64,000 nucleotides of DNA from positions 1 through 64,000 of the forward strand of contig NZ_MLYP01000043.1 of assembly GCF_001866645.1 (NCBI RefSeq), written 5' to 3'. Below the pieces are notes generated by a model. It was not told the origin of the DNA. It ran no database searches and was given only the letters and a program-made list of their open reading frames with translations. Origin of the DNA: Streptomyces colonosanans. GTDB taxonomy: Bacteria > Actinomycetota > Actinomycetes > Streptomycetales > Streptomycetaceae. Positions 1-9,964 of the stretch are shown here, in pieces (position 1 is the first letter of the stretch; every line of letters begins with the position of its first letter). The position numbers were made by a program, and so were the translations under genes.

Positions 1-479
1 CGTACTGGACGTACTTGGGCTTTCGTCTGGCGCGGCGAGTGGGGGTACCCCCTGCTCGAAGAGCTTGGGGGAGCGTGCCGGGCGTCGCGACGGGGCGAAC
101 GTTGCCTGCCGCGGCACTGGAAGACTCGTGAAGACCTTGGGGTGACGGCCTCGACGCGTGGGCGGCGGGGCCGGACTCCTTCGTGTGGTGATGGGGGAAT
201 GGGCCGGGGAGACAGGGCGGGCCCCGCTCTTGCGTACCCGGTGCGTGGCGGGAACTCCTCACACCGTCCCCGCACATGTGTCTCAATCGTGATCTCTGGA
301 GAACAACTTCTGGTCGTTCGACCTTGTCTGACATGCCGTAACGCCCCGCCTCGATCGGCGTACGGCTGTCGGCGGGGGAAATCAAGACAGGCGAGTCGGC
401 GTACCCGTGCCGCAACCGGTTCTCGGACCGTGGTCAAGGGCGGCGTCGGCACCCGGCGTCCCGAATGGGGGTTTTCACT
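1..479. other. Upstream region of the glycosyltransferase, no gene seen
   Basis: I find no convincing gene in the first 479 bases. Open frames here lack a ribosome binding site or a recognisable product. The stretch holds a small palindromic repeat at 41-73 and presumably the promoter of the GT4 gene. I cannot assign -35 and -10 boxes with confidence. Confidence 0.4.
41..73. repeat. Small G/C palindromic intergenic repeat
   Basis: A run of five G, a short break and five C is followed by a CTCG...AGC centre and a second run of five G, ending GGGGGAG. This is the design of a short hairpin repeat that I recognise from Streptomyces intergenic regions. A related copy sits inside leuS at 24608-24649. 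The function is unknown; a structural or transcript-end role is possible. Confidence 0.5.
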
Positions 480-2531
480 GTGAAGATCGCATTTCTGGTC
501 CGCGACCTCTGCCACATGGGGGGCGTGGTGAGTGCGACCCAGAACCTGGCCGGTGCGCTCGCCGAGAAACACCAGGTGGAGATCGTGGCGCTGCGCAAAG
601 TGCGCGACGAGTCGTACTTCCCCCTGGACCCGCGGGTGTCGGTGCGGGTGCTGAGCGATCTGCGTCCGCATTCGCCGGTCTCCGACGTGGACGACCCGCT
701 CGTGGACAAGTTCCCGCTGATCTACCCGCTGAACGTCGGCGCCGAGAAGCCGGTCGTCAGCAGGCTTGCCGAACTGCGGCTGCTGGAGTACCTCGCCACC
801 ACGGACGCCGACGTGGTGGTCAGCTCCAGCCCGCGCAACACCATCATGCTGGCCCAGGCCCGGGGGACCTACCTCAAGGTCACCCAGGAGCACTCGAAGC
901 CGGCCATCTACGCCAAGGACATCAAGGAGCGGCTGTTCCCCGCGTACCTGTCCCTGGACGCGTTGACGGCGCTCACGCCCGAGGAGGTCGCCGACATCGG
1001 CCGGCAGGTGCCGGCGGTCCGGGACCGGCTCGCGGTCATGCCCAACTGCGTGCCCGCCGCGCCGATCCGCTCCAAGGGCACCAACAAGGTCGTCATCACC
1101 GCCGGCCATCTCACCGACAACAAGAACCACGCGCTCCTCGTCGAGGCGTTCGCCCAGGTCCACGCCCAGGCGCCGGACTGGACGCTGCGCATCTACGGGA
1201 ACGGCGCCGAGAAGGCCCGGCTGCGGGCCCGCATCGAGGAACTGGGGCTGTCCAACAGCATTTTGCTGATGGGTCCGGCCGCACCGGTCACGCCCGAGTT
1301 CGGCAAGGGTTCGATCTTCGTCCTGCCCTCGAAACGGGAGGCGTTCGGCAACGTGATCGTGGAGGCGATGGCGGCCGGGCTGCCCGTCGTCAGCACGGAC
1401 GCCGACCACGGCCCGCGCAACATCCTCACCCACGGCGAGGACGGTCTGATCGTGCCGCGCGGTGACGTGGACGAGATGGCGAAGGCGATCCTGCAGCTGG
1501 TGCGGGACGACGAGCTGCGGCGGAAGATGTCCGAGAACGCCGTGCGCAACGCCGAACGCTTCCACGAGACGGCTGCCCGGGAGCGCTTCGAGGCCATCGT
1601 GGAGGAGGCGCTCGCCCGCAAGGCGCTGCCCCGGCATGCCACCGCCCGGGTCGACGCCGAGGGCAGCGTGTACATCGGTGTGGGGCGGCTGCCCGAGAAC
1701 GCCCGGGGCGCCGACCTGGTGGTGCGCAGAGGCGGCAAGGACGTCGAAGAGCGCCGCTTCCCGCTGTCCGCCGACGGCGAGGCTCTCATCCCGTGGGACG
1801 CGGGCCTCCCGCACGGCTCCTGGAACACGCTCCTGGCCACCCCGTCGGGTGCCGAGGTGCCGCTGAGCACGGACGGCTACGGGTGCGACACCCGGGACCT
1901 GCTCGCCGTGGAGCTGCCCCGGCCTCAGGGTCATGCGCTGGCGCTGCTGCTGCCCTACCGGCACGACGACGGCGGGCTGCGGGTGCGCAGCGCGCTGCGC
2001 GAGGTGCATGCCGAGGTGGGCCCCGTGCAGGTGGACGAGCGGGTCATCCGGATCCGGGCGGACCTGTGGGGGGCCGAGCCGGGCTCGGGTGCGGTGGTGG
2101 AGGCTGTGCACCGCCGTGACAAGAAGCGCGTGCTCACCTTCCCGCTGCAGGACGCCAAGGGGGGAACGGTCGCGGCGGTGATCGACTGCCAGAGGCTGGC
2201 GGCGGAGCACTCCGACAAGGACGACAAGGAAGTCATCTGGGACTTCTGGGTCCGACCGGCGGACGGGGCGCCCCGTGTCGCCCTGGCGAAGCTGGCCACC
2301 GACGTGCTCAGGACGACCGACGTGTTCACCTTCCCGCGGCCCGTGCTCTCCTCCGGCTCCGCCACCCCGGCCGTTGCCGGCGCGCGACCGTCCGTGGTGA
2401 AGCGGGCCATACGCAAGGCCCGGGGCGCCCAGGGCGCGACGACGCCCCCGGCGGCGGCCAGCCGACGGACGGAACTGCGGCCGTACTTCACGGCCCTGAG
2501 CCAGTTCGCGGTGAAGACCGTGCGGCTGTGA
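480..2531 (+). CDS. GT4-type glycosyltransferase with a C-terminal accessory domain
   Basis: The protein has about 683 residues. The N-terminal 380 residues look like a GT-B family 4 glycosyltransferase: it begins MKIAFLVRDLCHMGG (glycine-rich acceptor loop), has a GHLTDNKNH segment, and a donor-site block REAFGNVIVEAMAAGLPVVS near residue 290. The remaining 290 residues form a beta-rich region resembling the linker repeats of the neighbouring polymerase fusions. I chose the GTG at 480, which has a GGGGG Shine-Dalgarno 8 nt upstream; an in-frame ATG at 465 is the alternative. It is convergent with two CDP-glycerol-type polymerases, so a role in building or decorating a cell-wall anionic glycopolymer is likely. 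Donor and acceptor sugars cannot be read from the sequence. Confidence 0.85.
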   Translation: MKIAFLVRDLCHMGGVVSATQNLAGALAEKHQVEIVALRKVRDESYFPLDPRVSVRVLSDLRPHSPVSDVDDPLVDKFPLIYPLNVGAEKPVVSRLAELRLLEYLATTDADVVVSSSPRNTIMLAQARGTYLKVTQEHSKPAIYAKDIKERLFPAYLSLDALTALTPEEVADIGRQVPAVRDRLAVMPNCVPAAPIRSKGTNKVVITAGHLTDNKNHALLVEAFAQVHAQAPDWTLRIYGNGAEKARLRARIEELGLSNSILLMGPAAPVTPEFGKGSIFVLPSKREAFGNVIVEAMAAGLPVVSTDADHGPRNILTHGEDGLIVPRGDVDEMAKAILQLVRDDELRRKMSENAVRNAERFHETAARERFEAIVEEALARKALPRHATARVDAEGSVYIGVGRLPENARGADLVVRRGGKDVEERRFPLSADGEALIPWDAGLPHGSWNTLLATPSGAEVPLSTDGYGCDTRDLLAVELPRPQGHALALLLPYRHDDGGLRVRSALREVHAEVGPVQVDERVIRIRADLWGAEPGSGAVVEAVHRRDKKRVLTFPLQDAKGGTVAAVIDCQRLAAEHSDKDDKEVIWDFWVRPADGAPRVALAKLATDVLRTTDVFTFPRPVLSSGSATPAVAGARPSVVKRAIRKARGAQGATTPPAAASRRTELRPYFTALSQFAVKTVRL

Positions 2532-2574
2532 CCGTCTCGCCGCCCGCGGTGCGAGGCGGCCCAGACGCAGGGGA

Positions 2575-2629
2575 ACAACGGGCCGGGCCCCAAAGGACGC
2601 GTCGCGTCCTTTGGGGCCCGGCCCGTTGT
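2575..2629. terminator. Bidirectional terminator, 27 bp perfect stem
   Basis: Positions 2575-2601 and 2603-2629 are perfect reverse complements separated by a single base. The hairpin lies exactly between the convergent GT4 and polymerase genes, so it probably ends both transcripts. A near-perfect 55 bp palindrome is unusually long for this purpose. Confidence 0.85.
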
Positions 2630-2647
2630 GTCACTCGGGCACGCCGG

Positions 2648-5600
2648 TCACAGCTCCCGGCTCTGCTCCAGCATCCGGTCCACGACCCGCGCGGAGGCGT
2701 GGCCGTCGTCCAGGTCGCAGAACAGGTGGTGGAAGCGGTCGAAGCGGTCCTGGTACTCGACCGACACCCGGTCGATGTCGCGGATCGAGTCGACCAGTTC
2801 CTTGGAGCTGAAGATGAGGGGCCCCGGTGAGTCCTGCTCGAAGTCGAAGTAGAAGCCGCGCAGCGTGTCCCGGTAGTGCTCCAGGTCGTAGGTGAAGAAC
2901 AACATGGGCCGACGCAGGTGGGCGTAGTCGAACATGACCGAGGAGTAGTCCGTGATCATGATGTCGGCCGCGACGTACAGGTCCGCGATGTCCGGGTACT
3001 CCGACACGTCCCACACGAACCCGTTGCCCGCGCCGGGCACCGCGTCGACGACGTTGGAGTGGCGGCGGATGAGCAGGACGTGGTCGTCGCCCAACCGCCG
3101 CTGTGCGTCCTCCAGGTCGATCCGCAGGTCGAACAGGTACTGGCCGGCGCTGTGCGACTGGTCGTCCCGCCAGGTCGGTGCGTACAGCACCACCTTCTTC
3201 CCCGCGGGCAGGCCGAGCCGCTCCTTGACGCGTGCGGCGATGCTGTCCTTGTCGGGTGAGTAGAGGTAGTCGTTGCGCGGGTAGCCCGCCTCCTGGATCT
3301 CACCGTCGTACGAGAACGCACGCTTGAGGATCGGTGTGCTGAAGCGGTTGGAGGACACCAGCAGGCTCCACTGCTTGGCCTCCAGCGCCAGCTTCTCCTG
3401 GTAGCGGCGGTCGAAGTGCAGGGTGTCGATGTCGTGGCCGATCTTCTTCAGCATCGTGCCGTGCCAGGTCTGCACGATGGCCTGGCCGGGCCGCCGCTCG
3501 ATCCAGGCCGGCAGGTGGCCGTTGGTGACGATGTAGCGGCTGGAGGCCAGCGCCTCGTACCACTCACGGCCCCACATCCGCACCGGCTCGACACCCTCGG
3601 GCAGGATGACCTGTCCGTCGCGCACGGCCCACAGGTGCTTCAGGTCCGAGCCTCGGCCCACCAGCTCCTCGTACATGGCCCGCGGGCTGTCGGAGAACTG
3701 CTTGCCGTTGTAGCTGAGGTAGAAGACCTGGTCCTTCAGCGGCTGCTGCCGCAGCGGCTCGTACAGTTCACGGCGCAGCTGATTCTGGCGGTAAGAACCG
3801 CGCTCCAGGTCGTTCAGCTCGGAACGGCAGTTCAGCTGCGGGAAGTCGGCCCAGCGGTTCTCCAGCTGGTAGAGGCGTCCGCCCAGCTCGGCGTTGAGGG
3901 GGAACTGCGAGGCCGCAAGCCGGTCGATGACGAAGGGGACGTCGGGCGTCTCCCCTTCGGACGGACGCAGGAAGAGGTTCCAGCGGCCGGCTCGCAACGG
4001 CACGTTGCCGCTGCCGCCGAGCGCGGAGGGGTCGAAGTCGACCTCGAAGCGGCCGTCCTCGGACCAGCGCGCCTCCACGAACCGCTCCTCGAAGCGGTTG
4101 CGGGGCTTGAGCAGGAACCGTGCGCCGGTGAGCCGGGCGTCGGTGTGCGCGGCGATGGTGATGCGGCCGTCCTTCACGCCGACACGGTCGATCACGGCGC
4201 GCCGGGTGCGCCCGGAGAACTTCAGATAGCCGGTGTTGCCGGCGACTACGGCCACTTCGCATGGCACGGCCTGCTCACCGAGCGAGGCGGGCGGGTGGAA
4301 CCGTGCGTCGGCCAGGCCCTCCTGGAGCACGGTGCTGAACTGACGCTCAGTGCCCCGCGGGTCCGTGGCGACCATGACGGTGGACCAGGTGCGGCTCGTC
4401 GGCTGGGCCTTGGCGTCGATGCTCTCGTGGAACGTCAGCGCCACATCGGCCACCGGGACCTCCACCGAGAACCGGCGCGTGCCGCCCTCCTCGGTCACGG
4501 TCACCGGGTACTCGTGGACCTCGGCGCCCTTCTGGTTCTTCACCCGCAGCACCACGTCCTCGCCCGCGGCGAGGGGGACCCGGATCTCGCCGGTGACCTT
4601 AATCCGGTCGCCCTCCAGCGTCCGCCCGGTGATCAGTGCACGGACCTTCTCGATCCGCAGCTTGAGCGCGCTGCCCTCGACGGACGGCAGCAGCCGGAAG
4701 TCGGGGCTCAGCCAGTGGTACGGCGGGAAGTTGCAGGGGGCGCCGCCGCTGGACTGCACGGCGGTGCGGCGTACCAGGCCGGAGGCGTAGAGGCCGAGCC
4801 CCACGTGCCACATGCCCTCCTGCCACTCACCGCCCTTGCGCAGCCGGGCGGGGTCGATGGCGACCTCCCAGCCCGCCCAGTCGTAGTTGTAGCGGTCCTG
4901 ACCGGAGTCGGTGGTGCATTCGGGGCGCTGCAGGTTCCGTGCGGGCAGCAGAATGCGGCGGCGCGACTTGTCCTTGCGCAGCTGCAGCACCTTCACCGAG
5001 GAGTGCTTGGACGCCAGGTCGATCTTGTCGATCCAGGCGTTGCCGGACAGCACCAGCTTGCCCTGCGACCAGGCGATCTCCTTCAGCGGTGCGCGCATCT
5101 TCAGGTCCCGGTCGATGCGCAGCGCCTTGCGGGGGAATTCCACCTCGGCGTCGGCCAGGGACGGGAAGGAGGCGTACTTGCGGACCAGGCCGCGGACCTC
5201 GATGGCTTCCTTGCGCCGCTGCCCGGCCTGCAGGGTGATCAGCTCGTCGAGCTGGTGCTTGCGTACCAGGAGCCACTGCACCCGCAGCGGGGTCGGCAGC
5301 GCCATGACGATCTTGGGGTCGATGTGGTCCAGGAAGCGGTTGGCCGAGCGCAGGAACTCGGCGCGGTACTCCGCGTCACCGTCGGGCACCACGTTGAGGA
5401 ACAGCCGCAGGTCGTCGAGGAGGACGCGGGTGTCGTACTCCTGCTTGAGCCGGGCGAAGGACTCGCCGGTCTGCTTGCCCAGGAAGGCGCTGATCTCCAG
5501 CACGGACGTGACACGGTCGCGCACGCCGGCCGGGTCGGTGCGGCGCTGCGTGATGGAGGGGGCGGACTCGCCCTCGCGCAGCCGCCAGTAGTAGCACGGC

Positions 5601-6211
5601 TCGGAGATGACGTCGACGGCCTCGGCGAGGTAGTGGGCCCGCATGGTGACGGGGGTGTCCTCGTACAGGCGGCCCTCGGGGAAGGCGAAGCCGTTCTTCT
5701 CCCAGAACGTCCGGCGGAACACCTTGTTGCAGGCGATCCGGTCGGCGACGAGCTTGCCGTATTCGGATATGTGGGTGCGCTGGCGGGCCTCGCCCGCGAG
5801 CATCCGCATCAGCGGCACCTGCCAGGACTTCTCGCCCTTGAGGTGGAAGACGTTACCGGTGGCGAAGTCCGAGCCGCTGTCGTCCAGGCTGCTCATCATC
5901 AGGCGGTAGGCATCCGGTGGGATGACGTCGTCGCTGTCGATGAACGTCAGGAACTCCGACTGGGGGGCCATGTGGGCGATACCCGTGTTGCGGGCGGCCC
6001 CCAGGCCTCCGTTCTCCTTGCGTATCAGCCGGAAACGGGGGTCGCGCGCCGCGTACGTCTCGGCGATCGCCGCCGAGTCGTCCGGCGAACCGTCGTCCAC
6101 CATCAGGACCTCGAAGTCCTGGAACGACTGTGCCGCCAGCGAGTCGAGACAGGCCGGCAGATAACGCTCGACGTCGTATATGGGAACGATGACACTGAGC
6201 CGAGGAGCCAT
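2648..6211 (-). CDS. GT2 glycosyltransferase fused to CDP-glycerol:glycerophosphotransferase (TagF-like)
   Basis: This 1187-residue protein has three parts. Residues 1-250 are a GT-A family 2 domain (LSVIVPIYDVERYL, VDDGSPDDS, ENGGLGAARNTG, and a DSDD metal site). Residues of about 330-790 are a beta-rich linker. The last 390 residues are a TagB/TagF glycerophosphotransferase domain with the WHGT motif near residue 915 and ITDYSSVMFDY near residue 1085. Such enzymes polymerise polyol-phosphate teichoic acids at the inner membrane face. The 22 bp gap to the next upstream gene on the same strand suggests one transcript. In Streptomyces the polymer could be teichoic acid or polydiglycosylphosphate; the sequence does not settle which. 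Confidence 0.9.
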   Translation of the reverse strand: MAPRLSVIVPIYDVERYLPACLDSLAAQSFQDFEVLMVDDGSPDDSAAIAETYAARDPRFRLIRKENGGLGAARNTGIAHMAPQSEFLTFIDSDDVIPPDAYRLMMSSLDDSGSDFATGNVFHLKGEKSWQVPLMRMLAGEARQRTHISEYGKLVADRIACNKVFRRTFWEKNGFAFPEGRLYEDTPVTMRAHYLAEAVDVISEPCYYWRLREGESAPSITQRRTDPAGVRDRVTSVLEISAFLGKQTGESFARLKQEYDTRVLLDDLRLFLNVVPDGDAEYRAEFLRSANRFLDHIDPKIVMALPTPLRVQWLLVRKHQLDELITLQAGQRRKEAIEVRGLVRKYASFPSLADAEVEFPRKALRIDRDLKMRAPLKEIAWSQGKLVLSGNAWIDKIDLASKHSSVKVLQLRKDKSRRRILLPARNLQRPECTTDSGQDRYNYDWAGWEVAIDPARLRKGGEWQEGMWHVGLGLYASGLVRRTAVQSSGGAPCNFPPYHWLSPDFRLLPSVEGSALKLRIEKVRALITGRTLEGDRIKVTGEIRVPLAAGEDVVLRVKNQKGAEVHEYPVTVTEEGGTRRFSVEVPVADVALTFHESIDAKAQPTSRTWSTVMVATDPRGTERQFSTVLQEGLADARFHPPASLGEQAVPCEVAVVAGNTGYLKFSGRTRRAVIDRVGVKDGRITIAAHTDARLTGARFLLKPRNRFEERFVEARWSEDGRFEVDFDPSALGGSGNVPLRAGRWNLFLRPSEGETPDVPFVIDRLAASQFPLNAELGGRLYQLENRWADFPQLNCRSELNDLERGSYRQNQLRRELYEPLRQQPLKDQVFYLSYNGKQFSDSPRAMYEELVGRGSDLKHLWAVRDGQVILPEGVEPVRMWGREWYEALASSRYIVTNGHLPAWIERRPGQAIVQTWHGTMLKKIGHDIDTLHFDRRYQEKLALEAKQWSLLVSSNRFSTPILKRAFSYDGEIQEAGYPRNDYLYSPDKDSIAARVKERLGLPAGKKVVLYAPTWRDDQSHSAGQYLFDLRIDLEDAQRRLGDDHVLLIRRHSNVVDAVPGAGNGFVWDVSEYPDIADLYVAADIMITDYSSVMFDYAHLRRPMLFFTYDLEHYRDTLRGFYFDFEQDSPGPLIFSSKELVDSIRDIDRVSVEYQDRFDRFHHLFCDLDDGHASARVVDRMLEQSREL

Positions 6212-6233
6212 GGCCAGGTTTTCCTTTCGGGGG

Positions 6234-8465
6234 TCAGGCCTGCTCGACCAGTTCGAGCGCTTGGGCAGGCGTCGGTGCGTGGGAACGCTTGGCGAACGGG
6301 ACGAACGGAAGCAAAGTCGCCTCGCCGAGGAAGACGCGCCGGACCACGCGTTCAGCCGCTCGCCCGTCGTCGAACTCGCAGAAGCGCCGGCGGAAGGCGG
6401 CCCGGTGTTCGGCCGCCTCCTGACCGTCGTAGGCGTCTGATACGAGCAGACCGATCAGGTCGGCCTGCGAGGTGGCCACCGCGCCGGGCGGTTCCTGAAG
6501 CAGGTTGAAGTAGGTGCCGCGCACCGCGGAGTAGATGTCCCAGTCGGGGGCGTAGGTGATGATCGGCCGGTCCAGGATCGCGTAGTCGAACATCGCGGAG
6601 GAGTAGTCCGTGATCAACGCGTCCGCGGCGAGGTACAGCTCCTCCACCCGGGTGTGCCCCGAGACGTCGACGATCCGGCCGCTGCGGCGCAGTTCGGCGA
6701 CGTGCGGGGAGCTTCCGTAGAAGTAGTGGCCTCGTACCAGCAGGGTCACGTCGGGCCCCAGGTCCTCGGCGACCCGGGCGAGGTCGAGGCTCGGTACGAA
6801 GCCGGGCTGGTACTCGCGGTGGGTGGGCATGTAGAGGAAGGCCTTGGTGCCGTCGGCCAGCCCGAGCGCGGCGCGTGCCCGGCGCACGTCGTGGGACGTG
6901 GCGTTCACGAGGATGTCGTTGCGTGGATAGCCGCTCTCCAGGGAGGTGAACGAGCAGGGGTACACCCGTTCCCACACGGCGGTCGAGAACCGGTTGGAGC
7001 TGAGGCTGAAGTCCCAGCGGTCAGAGCGTTCGAGGAGCTTGTCGAAGCTCATGTCCGTCGACGCCGGGTACTTGCGCTGGTCCAGACCCATGGTCTTCAG
7101 CGGTGTGCCGTGATGGGTCTGCAGGTGGACCTGCCCCTCACGCTTGACCACGCGGTCGGCGAAGTTCACGTTGTTGACGAGGTACTTGGCGCGAGCGAGG
7201 GCGGCCCAGTACTCGCGGGAGCCCACGCGGACGTACTCCACGCCCTCGGGTATGCGGTCCACGTCGTCCGGCCGGATGGCCCACACACGCCGGATGTGCG
7301 GGGCGAGACGGGCGAGTTCGGCGTCGATGGCAGCCGGGTTGCAGGAGACGCTGCGGCTCCAGTAGGCGGAGAACAGCGCCAGGTTCTCGTCGAGCGGAAG
7401 CTTCAGTTGCGACTGGTAGAAGATGCCCATCGCGCTGCGCTTGGACCGCTTGATGGCGGTGCGCGCACGGGTCTTGACCGCCTGACGCAACCGCGCCGCG
7501 GTCGTCGCACCGGCCATGGTGGTGTACGCGTCCCGCTCCAGCAGGGAGTACTTGTGGCCGCGGCTACCGGCCGGCCGCTGGAAGTCCTTGGGGACTCGGG
7601 CACGGTAGTCCTCGGCGGCGCGGTGGAAGAACTCCGCCCGCGCGTCCTGGGGCAGACGGTCGGGACGTTCCAGCACCGTCAGGTAGTGGTTGACCATCTT
7701 GCGGAACAACCGCTCGCGCCACTGGGAGAGTTCGGGGTGGGCGTCGACGAACTCGAAGACGCGGCGGTACTGGTCGAAGACGTCGAAGTGCTTGCGGCTG
7801 ACGGTCTTCAGGATGTTGCCGCCCTCGCGCCGCTGCCGGTACATCACACAGACCCGGTCCAGCAGGGCGATGCGCTCCGCGCTGATCATGGAAGGGAACG
7901 TCCAGGGCGCGTCCTCGTAGTACCCCGGCGGGAAGGTGAGGTCGTGACGGGCGATGAAGTCCCGGCTGTAGGCCTTGTTCCAGACGATCTGCAGCAGATC
8001 GAGCAGTTGCGGCCGGTCGGCGAGCGGGAACACGTCCGGTCCGTCGCCCTTGAGCAGGTCCGCCCGCTGGTTGGGGAGGATCCGGCCGTCCCAGTAGCTG
8101 CGGGCGTAGTCGTAGACGAGGATCTCGGGGTCACCGGTGTCCTCGAGGCGGTTGGCTATCGCCGTGAGCGCACCGTCGGTCAGCGTGTCGTCACTGTCCA
8201 GGAACAGTACGTAATCGCCCGCGGCCTTTTCCAGTCCGGCGTTGCGCGCGCGCCCGAGCCCCACGTTCTCCGTGAGGTGAATCACATGAACTCGCGAATC
8301 CCGCTCCGCGTATTCGTCGAGAATGGCACCCGAACCGTCGGGCGAGCAGTCGTCGACCGCGATGATCTCGAAGTCCGTGTAGTCCTGCCCGAGTACCGAG
8401 TCGAGGCACTCGGCGAGATAACCCTGCACCTTGTATGCGGGGACGACGAGAGAGAGTCTGGGCAT
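6234..8465 (-). CDS. GT2 glycosyltransferase fused to CDP-glycerol:glycerophosphotransferase, second copy
   Basis: The 743-residue protein has the same two catalytic ends as its downstream neighbour but almost no linker. The N-terminal GT2 domain shows LSLVVPAYKVQGYL, VDDCSPDGS and LDSDD. The C-terminal glycerophosphotransferase domain has THHGTPLK near residue 452 and ITDYSSAMFDY near residue 622. The WHGT tryptophan is replaced by H, giving HHGT. It is first in a two-gene minus-strand operon. The pair probably acts sequentially or on different polymers. Start ATG at 8465; the upstream region is shared with the divergent galE. Confidence 0.9.
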   Translation of the reverse strand: MPRLSLVVPAYKVQGYLAECLDSVLGQDYTDFEIIAVDDCSPDGSGAILDEYAERDSRVHVIHLTENVGLGRARNAGLEKAAGDYVLFLDSDDTLTDGALTAIANRLEDTGDPEILVYDYARSYWDGRILPNQRADLLKGDGPDVFPLADRPQLLDLLQIVWNKAYSRDFIARHDLTFPPGYYEDAPWTFPSMISAERIALLDRVCVMYRQRREGGNILKTVSRKHFDVFDQYRRVFEFVDAHPELSQWRERLFRKMVNHYLTVLERPDRLPQDARAEFFHRAAEDYRARVPKDFQRPAGSRGHKYSLLERDAYTTMAGATTAARLRQAVKTRARTAIKRSKRSAMGIFYQSQLKLPLDENLALFSAYWSRSVSCNPAAIDAELARLAPHIRRVWAIRPDDVDRIPEGVEYVRVGSREYWAALARAKYLVNNVNFADRVVKREGQVHLQTHHGTPLKTMGLDQRKYPASTDMSFDKLLERSDRWDFSLSSNRFSTAVWERVYPCSFTSLESGYPRNDILVNATSHDVRRARAALGLADGTKAFLYMPTHREYQPGFVPSLDLARVAEDLGPDVTLLVRGHYFYGSSPHVAELRRSGRIVDVSGHTRVEELYLAADALITDYSSAMFDYAILDRPIITYAPDWDIYSAVRGTYFNLLQEPPGAVATSQADLIGLLVSDAYDGQEAAEHRAAFRRRFCEFDDGRAAERVVRRVFLGEATLLPFVPFAKRSHAPTPAQALELVEQA

Positions 8466-8796
8466 CCTTACAACCTGTTCCGGGGACTACCACACGAGCG
8501 TGAGCTGGGGCCAGAGCGCACTTCGTCAGGTGATCGAATCGAAGCGCACCGCCGCATCAGCGTAAGGGATTCACTAGAAGTTTCCGTGGGCACGGTAGTC
8601 AGATGGTCAAGGGGGTCGCCATAGTCCCGAGAGTTCTCCCGAGGGCGCTCGTCGCCCCTTTCCGGCCGACTGGAGAACTTCCGTAGGGTTGCTCTCGCCC
8701 GCCGGTTTTGACGTTGTGTCCTAAATGCCGGACTCGATTTTCCCGGGCGCATGCACGAGTCTGCTGCACATTGACGAAGACCTGGGAGGCGTGAGG
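8466..8796. other. Divergent promoter region between the polymerase operon and galE
   Basis: This 331 bp stretch separates two divergently read genes and must carry both promoters. A TTGACG at 8708-8713 could be a -35 box for galE, but no good -10 follows at the right distance. I see no gene in it. Confidence 0.35.
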
Positions 8797-9768
8797 ATGA
8801 GCTGGCTGGTCACGGGCGGCGCCGGGTACATCGGGGCACACGTGGTGCGTGCCATGACCGAGGGTGGCGAACGCGTGGTCGTCTACGACGACCTGTCGAC
8901 CGGCAGCGCCGACCGGGTGCCCGCCGATGTGCCGTTGGTCGTGGGCAGCGTGCTGGACGCGGCCCTCCTTGAGCAGACGATCCGTGACCACGCCGTGACC
9001 GGCGTGGTCCACATCGCAGGCAAGAAGCAGGTGGGGGAGTCGGTGGAGCGGCCCCTCCACTACTACCGGGAGAACGTCACCGGCCTGCAGACCCTCCTGG
9101 AGGCGATGACGGCCACCGGCGTCACCAGGATCGTCTTCTCCTCGTCCGCCGCCGTCTACGGCATGCCGGACGTGGACGTCGTGACCGAGGACACGCCCTG
9201 CGTGCCCATGAGCCCTTATGGCGAGACCAAGTTGGCCGGTGAGTGGCTGATCGGTGCCGCCGCACGGGCCCATGGCATCCGGGCCGCCTCCTTGCGCTAC
9301 TTCAACGTGGCCGGGGCGTCCGCCCCCGAACTGGCCGACTCGGGCGCCTTCAACCTCATCCCCATGGTGTTCGAGCGGCTCGAGGCCGGCGAGGCCCCCC
9401 GGATCTTCGGCGACGACTACGCCACGCCGGACGGCACTTGCGTACGCGACTACATCCACGTCCAGGACATCGCCTCCGCTCACCTGGCGGCGGCGCGACG
9501 TCTGAGCGAAGCGCCGGAGGGAACCGCGCTCACCCTCAACATCGGCCGTGGTGAGGGCAGTTCGGTCCGGCAGATGGTGGATCGCATCCTCAAGGTCACC
9601 GAGAACGAGCACATGACGCCCGAGGTGACCGCCCGTCGGCCCGGCGATCCGGCGCGCGTGGTCGCGTCGGCGGACCGCATCCGTGAGGAACTGGGATGGG
9701 TCGCCCGCCACGATCTGGACGAGATGATCGAGTCCGCCTGGCAGGGGTGGCGCCACCACCACGCCTGA
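8797..9768 (+). CDS. galE: UDP-glucose 4-epimerase
   Basis: The 323-residue protein is a short-chain dehydrogenase/reductase of the GalE type, interconverting UDP-glucose and UDP-galactose with bound NAD. The Rossmann motif VTGGAGYIGAH is at residues 5-15, a Ser cluster at 115-117, and the catalytic pair Tyr141-x3-Lys145 is in SPYGETKLAGEW. The ATG at 8797 is preceded by GGAGGCGTGAGG; an in-frame ATG at 8725 would add 24 unlikely residues. Its place next to the glycopolymer genes suggests it supplies UDP-galactose to the wall polymer, although it could also serve galactose catabolism. Confidence 0.93.
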   Translation: MSWLVTGGAGYIGAHVVRAMTEGGERVVVYDDLSTGSADRVPADVPLVVGSVLDAALLEQTIRDHAVTGVVHIAGKKQVGESVERPLHYYRENVTGLQTLLEAMTATGVTRIVFSSSAAVYGMPDVDVVTEDTPCVPMSPYGETKLAGEWLIGAAARAHGIRAASLRYFNVAGASAPELADSGAFNLIPMVFERLEAGEAPRIFGDDYATPDGTCVRDYIHVQDIASAHLAAARRLSEAPEGTALTLNIGRGEGSSVRQMVDRILKVTENEHMTPEVTARRPGDPARVVASADRIREELGWVARHDLDEMIESAWQGWRHHHA

Positions 9769-9964
9769 GGCCGCATGGCGCCCGGCGGCGGCAGCGGGTC
9801 GGCCGGGCGCAGGAGCCTTGAGGTCCGGGTCGTCAGGGGAACGTCGGCAGACCGCGGACCGTCCGCCCACCGGACGGGAGCGCACCCCGCACAGCCCCTT
9901 CGCGTAGATTGCCCTGAAGGGCAGCGGATCCGCATCGAGCGCGCGTGAAAGGGGCGGACCACAC

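Noticed and set aside
3416..6508. Plus-strand open frame of about 1030 codons opposite the first TagF-like fusion
   Set aside because: Shadow of a GC-rich gene. It spans two minus-strand genes and has no recognisable domain.
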